Source of the DNA: Asanoa iriomotensis
GTDB lineage: Bacteria; Actinomycetota; Actinomycetes; Mycobacteriales; Micromonosporaceae
Assembly (NCBI RefSeq): GCF_016862515.1
Contig: NZ_BONC01000050.1
Span: forward strand, 1-58,193
Reading direction: 5' to 3'
Length of the DNA: 58,193 bases
Shown here: one piece after another, positions 9,121 to 16,008 of the stretch
Layout of the letters: each line of letters begins with the position of its first letter
Position numbering within the stretch: the first letter of the stretch is position 1
The notes under the pieces: model-generated
Told to the model about the DNA's origin: nothing
The model's database searches: none
What the model saw: the letters and a program-made list of their open reading frames with translations, nothing else
Made by a program: the position numbers and the translations under genes

Positions 9121-10313
9121 TGCGTGTCCTGCAAATCGGTGCCGGCGGCGTCGGCGCCGCGGCCGCGGCGATCGCCGCCCGTCGCTCGTTCTTCTCCTCG
9201 TGGGTGGTCGCGGACTACTCGCTGTCCCGCGCGCAGAGCGTCGTCGACGCTCTGGACGACCCGCGCTTTTCCGCGGCGCGGGTCGACGCCTCGTCCTCGA
9301 CCGAGGTGCGGGACCTGGCGGCGGGCGCCACCCACGTCTTCAACGCGGTGGACCCGCGGTTCGTGATGTCCATATTCGACGGTGCCTTCGCGGCGGGCGC
9401 CGACTACCTCGACATGGCGATGTCGCTGTCGCAGCCGCACCCGACGTCGCCGTACTCGTCGACCGGTGTGCTGCTCGGCGCGGCGCAGTTCGAAACCGCG
9501 ACCCTGTGGGAGGAGTCGGGCCGGCTGGCGCTGGTCGGGATCGGCGTCGAGCCGGGTCTGTCCGATGTGTTCGCTCGCTACGCGGCCGACGAGCTGTTCA
9601 GCTCGATCGACGAGATCGGCGTGCGGGACGGCTCGAACCTCGTCGTCGACGGCTCCTCGTTCGCGCCGTCGTTCTCGATCTGGACGACGATCGAGGAATG
9701 CCTGAACCCGCCGGTCGTCTACGAGAAGGGTCGGGGCTGGTTCACCACCGAGCCCTTCTCGGAGCCGGAAGTGTTCGACTTCCCGGCGGGCATCGGGCCG
9801 GTCGAGTGCGTGAACGTCGAGCACGAGGAGGTGCTGCTGATCCCGCGGTGGGTCGACGCGGGCCGGGTGACGTTCAAGTACGGCCTGGGCGCCGAGTTCA
9901 TCTCGGTGCTGCGCACCCTGCACCTGCTGGGCCTGGACTCGACGGTCCCGGTGAAGGTCGGCGACGTGTCGGTCGCGCCGCGCGACGTGGTGGCGGCCTG
10001 CCTGCCGGACCCGGCGACGCTTGGTCCGCGGATGCGCGGCAAGACGTGCGCCGGCACGTGGGTCAAGGGCACGGGCCTCGACGGCGCGCCGCGCGAGGTC
10101 TACCTCTACCACGTGGTCGACAACGAATGGTCGATGCGGGAGTACGGCCACCAGGCGGTGGTCTGGCAGACCGCGATCAACCCGGTGGTGGCACTGGAGT
10201 TGCTGGCCGGCGGCGGTTGGTCGGGCGTCGGCGTGCTGGGCCCGGAGGCGTTGCCGCCGAAGCCGTTCCTGGACCTGCTGACCGCTTACGGTTCGCCCTG
10301 GGCGATGCGCTGA
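9120..10313 (+). CDS. Saccharopine dehydrogenase-like NAD(P)-dependent oxidoreductase
   Basis: A 397-residue protein with an N-terminal Rossmann fold (GAGGVGAAAAAIAAR at residues 7-21) and the catalytic/dimerisation domain of the saccharopine dehydrogenase and carboxy(nor)spermidine dehydrogenase superfamily. Members reduce an imine formed between an amine and a 2-oxo acid or aldehyde, or do the reverse. The ATG at 9120 overlaps the oxidase stop (TGATG), making this the last gene of the transporter-oxidase operon. Its reaction here is not established: it might process a carboxylated polyamine or the aldehyde/imine product of the oxidase. A strong terminator-like hairpin follows. Confidence 0.82.
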   Translation: MRVLQIGAGGVGAAAAAIAARRSFFSSWVVADYSLSRAQSVVDALDDPRFSAARVDASSSTEVRDLAAGATHVFNAVDPRFVMSIFDGAFAAGADYLDMAMSLSQPHPTSPYSSTGVLLGAAQFETATLWEESGRLALVGIGVEPGLSDVFARYAADELFSSIDEIGVRDGSNLVVDGSSFAPSFSIWTTIEECLNPPVVYEKGRGWFTTEPFSEPEVFDFPAGIGPVECVNVEHEEVLLIPRWVDAGRVTFKYGLGAEFISVLRTLHLLGLDSTVPVKVGDVSVAPRDVVAACLPDPATLGPRMRGKTCAGTWVKGTGLDGAPREVYLYHVVDNEWSMREYGHQAVVWQTAINPVVALELLAGGGWSGVGVLGPEALPPKPFLDLLTAYGSPWAMR

Positions 10314-10318
10314 ACCTC

Positions 10319-10350
10319 CTAGGGGCAGGGGTGGGGGACCCTGCCCCTAG
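10319..10350. terminator. Bidirectional terminator between convergent genes
   Basis: A perfect 12-bp inverted repeat (CTAGGGGCAGGG / CCCTGCCCCTAG) with an 8-nt loop fills the 43-bp gap between the rightward saccharopine dehydrogenase-like gene and the leftward gene at 10357-10932. It can serve both strands. Confidence 0.75.
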
Positions 10351-10356
10351 CAGGTG

Positions 10357-10932
10357 CTAGGCCTCGCCGGCGTTGGGGCCGCGGCGGCGGAGTTCGTCGA
10401 CCGCGCCCATGGCGTCGCGGAGCTCGCCGAGCCACTGGTCCGCGTGCTGGCCGACGAGCCGGACGCACCAGGCCAGTGCCTCGGAGCGGCTGCGCGCCAC
10501 GCCCGCGTCGACCAGGGTGTCGAGGACCTGGCGGTCCGTCTGGCGCAGGCGGGTCATCACCGGCGCCGAGAACGTGGTGAACAGGGCCTCCGTGTCGCCG
10601 CAGGTGGCACCCCAGCTGACCTTGCGGCGCCAGCGGTGCTCGATCTGCTGTGCGATCCGGATGCGCTGTTCGCGGGTGTCCTCGCGGTGCTGGGCGATCC
10701 GGCCCTGCTCGGCCGACGCGCGGTCGGCGTCGGTCGCGTCGGCACCCAGCTGCGGAGACGGCAGGTTGCCGATGATCATGACTTCGTCACGGTCGATGGT
10801 GACCTTGGCCGGCTCGGTGAACCAGCCGTCCGGCACCGCGCCGGTCACCCATGCCGCCAGGCCTTCTGACGGCGGCGGCTCCGCCCGCCCGCCGCGCGGT
10901 CCCGCTTCCCATGGGCCTCTGAAACCTCTCAT
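10357..10932 (-). CDS. Uncharacterised protein with a ribbon-helix-helix-like C-terminus
   Basis: A 191-residue soluble protein I do not recognise by name. The central part (about residues 75-125) is Arg/Glu/Gln-rich and probably helical. The C-terminus (about 130-180) has the pattern RQVLDTLVDAGVARSRSEA followed by a hydrophobic helix, which resembles ribbon-helix-helix DNA-binding or dimerisation segments. GGGAGG sits 6 nt before the ATG. Four tandem 26-27 bp repeats lie 84-189 bp upstream of the start and could be its own binding sites. It stands alone, convergent with the polyamine operon. A role in transcription is only a suggestion. Confidence 0.72.
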   Translation of the reverse strand: MRGFRGPWEAGPRGGRAEPPPSEGLAAWVTGAVPDGWFTEPAKVTIDRDEVMIIGNLPSPQLGADATDADRASAEQGRIAQHREDTREQRIRIAQQIEHRWRRKVSWGATCGDTEALFTTFSAPVMTRLRQTDRQVLDTLVDAGVARSRSEALAWCVRLVGQHADQWLGELRDAMGAVDELRRRGPNAGEA

Positions 10933-11015
10933 GGCGCACCTCCCGCTGGTCGCTTACGCCGTTACTTGATTACAGCATTACACCGTTGCAGGCGTACGGA
11001 CACAGTGCGGCACTT

Positions 11016-11121
11016 CGCTGAAAGCGAAAAGGGTCAGCCCAGCGCTGAAAGCGAAAAGGGTCAGCTCAGCGCTGAAAGCGAAAAGGTCAGCTCAGCGCTG
11101 AAAGCGAAAGAGCCGGCTCAG
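11016..11121. repeat. Four direct tandem repeats (27, 27, 26, 26 bp)
   Basis: The units start at 11016, 11043, 11070 and 11096, each beginning CGCTGAAAGCGAAAAG with small variation. Each contains the palindromic core CGCT-gaa-AGCG, and the junctions form TCAGCGCTGA, itself palindromic. They occupy the gap between the leftward Nudix gene (whose stop falls in the last unit) and the leftward ribbon-helix-helix-like gene. Confidence 0.9.
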
Positions 11122-11585
11122 CCGGCCGAGAGGTGTGCGACCAGGCGGTCGACGAACTCCGCCTGGGCGGGGACGAGCTTCTGCCGGGCGGTGGCCAGGT
11201 CGAACCACTCCGCGCGGTCGACCTCCGGGAACTCGCGCCGCGTGCCCGACCGCGGCGGCCACTCGATCTCGAACGTGTTGCTGCGCAGCCGCGCCGGGTC
11301 GAAGTCGGCCGCGACGGCCCACGCCGCCACGACCTTGCCGCCCTTCTGCTTCACCGAACCCAGCGGCACGCAGTCCGCGGCCGCGACCTCGAGGGACGTC
11401 TCCTCCGCCAACTCCCGCAGCGCCGACTCCAGCGGGTCGGCGGGGTCCTCGTACTCACCCTTGGGGATCGACCAGGCCCCGAGATCCTTGCGGGCCCAGA
11501 ACGGCCCGCCCGGGTGCACCAGCAGGACCCGCACCGAGCCGTCGACAACCTTGAACGCGAGGATTCCGGCGCTTTGCTTGGCCAC
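11118..11585 (-). CDS. Nudix hydrolase
   Basis: A 155-residue protein covering one Nudix domain. The Nudix box runs from GEYEDPADP to RELAEETSL (about residues 43-65), with the metal-binding REXXEE intact; the final G of the canonical box is replaced by S. The N-terminal SAGILAFK and the KDLGAWSIPKGE segment place it with small ADP-ribose/nucleotide or 8-oxo-dGTP-type hydrolases (often annotated NUDIX or DUF4743-like), but the substrate cannot be read from sequence. It has a GTG start 12 bp after the stop of the aldehyde dehydrogenase gene, so the two are probably co-transcribed. Confidence 0.86.
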   Translation of the reverse strand: MAKQSAGILAFKVVDGSVRVLLVHPGGPFWARKDLGAWSIPKGEYEDPADPLESALRELAEETSLEVAAADCVPLGSVKQKGGKVVAAWAVAADFDPARLRSNTFEIEWPPRSGTRREFPEVDRAEWFDLATARQKLVPAQAEFVDRLVAHLSAG

Positions 11586-11597
11586 GCCGCACGATAC

Positions 11598-13037
11598 CTA
11601 CAGGTCGAGGTCGGTCAGCACCATGACGCGCGGTTCGGTGTAGTCGTCGATCGCGCTGCGCAGGCCCTCGCGGCCCACGCCGGAGCCCTTCACGCCGCCG
11701 TAGGGCATCTGGTCGGCCCGGTACGACGGCACGTCGCCCACGATCACGCCGCCGACCTCCAGGGTGCGGTGCGCCGCGAAGGCCGTCTGCAGGTTGCGGG
11801 TGAACACGCCCGCCTGCAGCCCGTACGCCGAGTCGTTGATCGCGGCGAAGCCCGCCGTGTCGGACGCGACCGGCTCGACCACCAGCACCGGGCCGAACAC
11901 CTCCTCGCGGCTCACCTTCGCGGACTTCGGCACCCGGGACAGCACCGTCGGGGGATAGGTGGCACCGGCGCGCAGGCCGCCCGCCTCGATCGTGGCGCCG
12001 CCGGCCACCGCCTCGTCCACCCACGACTCGACCCGCTCGGCCGCCGCCTCCGAGATCAGCGGGCCGACGTCCGTGGCCTCGTCGCGCGGGTCGCCGGTGC
12101 GCAACGCCGCCACGGCGTCGATCAGCCGCGGCAGGAAGCCGTCGTAGACCCACTCGTGGACGAACACCCGCTGCACCGCGATGCAGCTCTGCCCCGCCTG
12201 GTAGTTGGAGAACGTCGCGATCCGCGACGCCGCGAAGTTCAGGTCGGCGTCCGCGGTCCAGTCCTCACAGAGCAGCACCGCCGCGTTGCCGCCGAGTTCG
12301 AGCGTCACGTGCTTGTCGGGCACCGCGCGACGGATCGCCGCACCCACCGGGCCCGAGCCGGTGAAGCTGACCACCGGCAGGCGAGGGTCCGACACCAGCG
12401 CGGCCGCCCGCTCGTTGGGCAGCGGCAGCACGGAGAACATGCCCTCCGGCAGGTCCGTCTCCGCCAGGATCTCGCCCAGCAGCAGGGCGCTCAGCGGCGT
12501 CGCCGGCGCGGGCTTGACCACGATCGGCGCGCCCGCCGCGATCGCCGGCGCGACCTTGTGCGCCACCAGGTTGAGCGGGAAGTTGAACGGCGAGATGCCG
12601 AGCACCGGGCCGCGCGGGAACCGCCGCACCACCGCCATGCGGCCCGTCGCCGCCGGGTCCGTGTCGAGGCGCTGCAGGGAGCCGGCGAACCGTCGCGCCT
12701 CCTCGGCCGCCCAACGGAACGTCGACACGGCCCGGGCCGCCTCGGCCCGCGCCCACTTGAGCGGCTTGCCGTTCTCGGCGGTGATCAGCCGGGCCACCTC
12801 GTCGGCGCGCTCCTTGAGCCGGGCCGAGACGTGGTCGAGGGCCGCGGCCCGGGCGTGCGCGGGCAGGGCCTGCGCCGGGCCGGCCGCCGCCGCGGCCGCG
12901 CTGACCGCCCGCTCGACCTGCTCGGGTGTGGCGGTGGTGGTGCTGCCGACGGCGTGGCCGTCGTAGGGGTGCCGGATCGTCACGGGGTCGGCCCCGTGCT
13001 CGGGCCGGCCGGCTACGTAGAAGGCGCGCTCGTCCAC
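11598..13037 (-). CDS. NAD(P)-dependent aldehyde dehydrogenase, possible succinate-semialdehyde dehydrogenase
   Basis: A 479-residue ALDH superfamily enzyme. It has the cofactor region SPFNFPLNLVAHK (near residue 147), TGSGPVG, the general-base glutamate in LELGGN, and the nucleophilic cysteine in QAGQSC. It is closest in character to the glyceraldehyde/succinate-semialdehyde/lactaldehyde branch. Next to GABA transaminase and aminobutyraldehyde dehydrogenase genes, oxidation of succinate semialdehyde to succinate would complete the putrescine route, but this is inferred. I chose the GTG at 13037: a -10-like TAGGCT lies exactly 7 nt upstream, so the mRNA may be leaderless. It is divergent from the gene at 13173. 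Confidence 0.82.
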   Translation of the reverse strand: MDERAFYVAGRPEHGADPVTIRHPYDGHAVGSTTTATPEQVERAVSAAAAAAGPAQALPAHARAAALDHVSARLKERADEVARLITAENGKPLKWARAEAARAVSTFRWAAEEARRFAGSLQRLDTDPAATGRMAVVRRFPRGPVLGISPFNFPLNLVAHKVAPAIAAGAPIVVKPAPATPLSALLLGEILAETDLPEGMFSVLPLPNERAAALVSDPRLPVVSFTGSGPVGAAIRRAVPDKHVTLELGGNAAVLLCEDWTADADLNFAASRIATFSNYQAGQSCIAVQRVFVHEWVYDGFLPRLIDAVAALRTGDPRDEATDVGPLISEAAAERVESWVDEAVAGGATIEAGGLRAGATYPPTVLSRVPKSAKVSREEVFGPVLVVEPVASDTAGFAAINDSAYGLQAGVFTRNLQTAFAAHRTLEVGGVIVGDVPSYRADQMPYGGVKGSGVGREGLRSAIDDYTEPRVMVLTDLDL

Positions 13038-13172
13038 GGTCCGGAGCCTAACCCAGCCCCTAACCTCGCGGAAACCGTGGCGATGGACCTTGTCAGCTAC
13101 GGATTCGGTCGCGAAGATGGCGTGAGGGTTGCGAATACAACAGCCCGGCCCCCCACGCCTGGAGACCCCCCG
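13038..13172. promoter_or_regulatory. Divergent promoter region of the two aldehyde dehydrogenase genes
   Basis: Leftwards, TAGGCT (13050-13045) is a likely -10 for a leaderless transcript, with GGTTAGG repeated upstream. Rightwards, TTGTCA (13090-13095) and GAAGAT (13113-13118) are spaced 17 bp and give a leader with GGAG at 13161-13164. Fragments resembling the polyamine operator arms (CGGAAACC, CCTTGTCA) occur here but do not form a palindrome. Confidence 0.4.
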
Positions 13173-14609
13173 ATGAGCGACAAGCAGCAACTGCGCAACT
13201 TCGTCAACGGTGAGTACGTCGACCCGGTCGACGGCAACTTCAGCGACCTGGTCGATCCGACCACCGGTGAGGTCTTCGCGCACGCGCCGATCTCCGGTGC
13301 CGCCGACGTCGACAAGGCCATGACGGCCGCCGCGACGGCGTTCGAGAGCTGGCGCGACGTGACCCCGGCGCAGCGGCAGCTGGCCCTGCTCAAGTTCGCC
13401 GACGCGGTCGAGTCCCGCGCGGCCGAGCTGGTCGACGCCGAGGTGCGCAACACCGGCAAGCCGCGCCAGCTGACCACCGACGAGGAACTGCCGCCGGCCG
13501 TCGACGAGCTGCGCTTCTTCGCGGGCGCCGCGCGCATGCTGGAGGGCCGCTCGGCGGGTGAGTACATGGCGGGACACACCTCGTACGTCCGCCGCGAGCC
13601 GCTCGGCGTCGTGGGCCAGGTGACGCCGTGGAACTACCCGCTGATGATGGCCATCTGGAAGATCGCCCCGGCGCTGGCGGCCGGCAACTGCGTCGTGCTG
13701 AAGCCGTCGGACACGACGCCGGTCAGCACGCTGCTGCTCGCCGAGATCGCGTCCGAGTTCTTCCCGGCCGGCGTCTTCAACGTGATCTGCGGCGACCGGG
13801 ACACCGGCCGGGCCGTCGTGGCGCACCCCGTACCCGAGCTGGTCTCGATCACCGGCTCGACCCGCGCGGGCATGGAGGTCGCCGCGGCGGCCGCGCCCGA
13901 CCTCAAGCGCACCCACCTCGAGCTCGGCGGCAAGGCGCCGGTCGTGCTCTTCGACGACGCCGACGTGGCGGCGGCGGCCGAGGCGATCGCGGTCGGCGGC
14001 TACTTCAACGCGGGCCAGGACTGCACCGCCGCGACCCGGGTGCTGGCCGGCCCCGGCGTCCACGACGACTTCCTCGCGGCGCTCGTCGAGCAGGCCCGGG
14101 GCACGAAGACCGGCGGGCCCGACGAGGAGGACGTGCTCTACGGTCCGCTCAACAACGCCAACCAGCTCGGCCGGGTCACGGGGTTCGTCGACCGGCTGCC
14201 CGACCACGCCTCGCTGGAGATCGGTGGCGCCCGGGTCGGCGAGCGCGGCTTCTTCTACGCGCCGACGGTGGTCTCCGGCGTGCGCCAGCAGGACGAGATC
14301 ATCCAGGACGAGGTGTTCGGCCCGGTGATCACCGTGCAGCGGTTCACCGACGAGGACGAGGCGGTCCGCTGGGCCAACGGCGTCGAATACGGGCTCTCCG
14401 CCTCGGTCTGGACCCGCGACCACGGCCGCGCGATGCGGATGACCCGCCGGCTCGACTTCGGCTGCGTCTGGGTCAACACGCACATCCCGTTCGTGTCCGA
14501 GATGCCGCACGGCGGCTTCAAGCACTCGGGGCACGGCAAGGATCTGTCGGTCTACAGCCTCGAGGACTACACCCGCATCAAGCACGTCATGCACAACCTG
14601 GAGGGCTGA
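13173..14609 (+). CDS. patD: Gamma-aminobutyraldehyde dehydrogenase
   Basis: A 478-residue ALDH. Key segments are TPWNYPLMMAIWK (near residue 150), TGSTRAG, the base glutamate in HLELGGKAP, the nucleophilic cysteine in NAGQDC, and the C-terminal GHGKDLSVYSLEDYTR typical of 4-aminobutyraldehyde dehydrogenases (E. coli YdcW/PatD). It oxidises 4-aminobutanal, the product of putrescine transamination or oxidation, to GABA with NAD+. GGAG lies 8 nt upstream of the ATG. The stop overlaps the gabT start (TGATG), so both are made from one message, placing consecutive pathway enzymes together. Confidence 0.9.
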   Translation: MSDKQQLRNFVNGEYVDPVDGNFSDLVDPTTGEVFAHAPISGAADVDKAMTAAATAFESWRDVTPAQRQLALLKFADAVESRAAELVDAEVRNTGKPRQLTTDEELPPAVDELRFFAGAARMLEGRSAGEYMAGHTSYVRREPLGVVGQVTPWNYPLMMAIWKIAPALAAGNCVVLKPSDTTPVSTLLLAEIASEFFPAGVFNVICGDRDTGRAVVAHPVPELVSITGSTRAGMEVAAAAAPDLKRTHLELGGKAPVVLFDDADVAAAAEAIAVGGYFNAGQDCTAATRVLAGPGVHDDFLAALVEQARGTKTGGPDEEDVLYGPLNNANQLGRVTGFVDRLPDHASLEIGGARVGERGFFYAPTVVSGVRQQDEIIQDEVFGPVITVQRFTDEDEAVRWANGVEYGLSASVWTRDHGRAMRMTRRLDFGCVWVNTHIPFVSEMPHGGFKHSGHGKDLSVYSLEDYTRIKHVMHNLEG

Positions 14610-15883
14610 TGGCCTCGCTCGACCTGCACAAGCGGCGCACGGCGGCGGTGGCCCGGGGCGTCAGCTCGGTGATCAGCTCCTATGTGGACCACGCGGGCGG
14701 CGGCACGCTGACCGATGTCGACGGCAACGAGTGGGTCGACTTCGCCTCCGGGATCGCGGTGACCTCGGTCGGCAACTCGGCGCCGCGCGTCGTGGCGGCC
14801 GTGCGCGAGCAGGTCGAGCGGTTCACGCACACGTGCTTCATGGTCGCGCCCTACGAGTTGTACGTGTCGGTCTGCGAGTCGCTCAACGCGCTGACCCCCG
14901 GCGACTTCGAGAAGCGGTCGATGCTGGTCAACTCCGGCGCCGAGGCGGTGGAGAACGCGGTGAAGATCGCCCGGCACGCGACCGGGCGCACCGCGGTGGT
15001 GGTGTTCGACCACGCGTACCACGGCCGGACCAACCTGACCATGGCGCTGACCGCGAAGAACATGCCCTACAAGCACCGCTTCGGCCCGTTCGCGGGCGAG
15101 GTCTACCGGGTGCCGATGTCCTATCCGCTGCGCGACGGTGGGCTCTCCGGCGCGGACGCCGCCGCCCGGGCGCTCGACCTGGTCAACGCGCAGATCGGGG
15201 CGACCAACGTCGCCGCGGTGCTGATCGAGCCCATCCAGGGCGAGGGCGGCTTCGTGGTGCCGGCGCCCGGCTTCCTGCCTGCGCTGTCCGCGTGGGCGCG
15301 CGAGGCGGGCGCGGTGTTCATCGCCGACGAGATCCAGACCGGCTTCTGCCGCACGGGCGACTGGTTCGCGTCGACGCACGAGCGCGTCGTGCCCGACCTG
15401 ATCACGCTGGCCAAGGGCATCGCCGGGGGGTTGCCGCTGGGTGCGGTCACCGGCCGGGCCGACATCATGGACGCGGTGCATCCGGGCGGGCTCGGCGGCA
15501 CCTACGGCGGCAACCCGCTGGCATGTGCGGCCGCGCTCGCCTCGATCGAGACGATGCGCGAGCTCGACCTGGTCACCTCGGCCAGGCGGATCGGGCTGAT
15601 GCTCGGCGGCCGGCTCGGTGACCTCGCCGCCGCGGACCCCAGGATCGCGGAGGTACGCGGCCGCGGCGCGATGCAGGCGATCGAGATCGTCCAGCCCGGC
15701 ACGCTGACGCCCGATCCGGCGACCGCGAGCGCGGTGTCGACGGAGTGCCACCGCCGTGGGCTGTTGACGCTGACCTGCGGCACGTACGGCAATGTGCTGC
15801 GTTTCCTGCCGCCATTGGTGATCGACGACCGCACACTCGAGCGGGGGCTCAACATCCTTTCCGACGCCTTCCAGGCCGTGTAG
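14609..15883 (+). CDS. gabT: 4-aminobutyrate aminotransferase
   Basis: A 424-residue class III aminotransferase with the PLP-binding lysine in ITLAKGIAGG (about residue 270), NSGAEAVENAVK for phosphate binding and the GabT-type DEIQTGFCRTG motif. It converts GABA plus 2-oxoglutarate to succinate semialdehyde plus glutamate. It begins in a TGATG overlap with the aldehyde dehydrogenase gene that makes GABA. A hairpin follows 26 bp after the stop. Confidence 0.92.
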   Translation: MASLDLHKRRTAAVARGVSSVISSYVDHAGGGTLTDVDGNEWVDFASGIAVTSVGNSAPRVVAAVREQVERFTHTCFMVAPYELYVSVCESLNALTPGDFEKRSMLVNSGAEAVENAVKIARHATGRTAVVVFDHAYHGRTNLTMALTAKNMPYKHRFGPFAGEVYRVPMSYPLRDGGLSGADAAARALDLVNAQIGATNVAAVLIEPIQGEGGFVVPAPGFLPALSAWAREAGAVFIADEIQTGFCRTGDWFASTHERVVPDLITLAKGIAGGLPLGAVTGRADIMDAVHPGGLGGTYGGNPLACAAALASIETMRELDLVTSARRIGLMLGGRLGDLAAADPRIAEVRGRGAMQAIEIVQPGTLTPDPATASAVSTECHRRGLLTLTCGTYGNVLRFLPPLVIDDRTLERGLNILSDAFQAV

Positions 15884-15909
15884 ACCTTTTCTTGATTGAC
15901 GCCACGATT

Positions 15910-15938
15910 CGGTGGTTGGCCCTATCGGCCAACCATCG
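15910..15938 (+). terminator. Hairpin after gabT
   Basis: CGGTGGTTGGCC and GGCCAACCATCG form a 12-bp stem (one G-T pair) around the loop CTATC. It lies 26 bp beyond the gabT stop and 70 bp before the next gene, and lacks a clear T-tract. Confidence 0.6.
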
Positions 15939-16008
15939 GATTGGCGACACGTCCGAAGGGCAGCGGGGTCCGATCGACTGATTACGCCCAACCGAGCGAC
16001 GTCACACG

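Noticed and set aside
11016-11121. Four repeats as a CRISPR array
   Set aside because: The units are directly contiguous with no unique spacers, and no cas genes occur.
10966-11643. Rightward open frame with repeated AESEKGQ peptides
   Set aside because: The peptide repeats arise from the DNA tandem repeats, and most of the frame is antisense to the well-supported Nudix gene.
14609-15883. Second diamine aminotransferase instead of GabT
   Set aside because: Motifs around NSGAEAVENAVK and DEIQTGFCRTG match GABA transaminases, and it overlaps the gene for the GABA-forming dehydrogenase.
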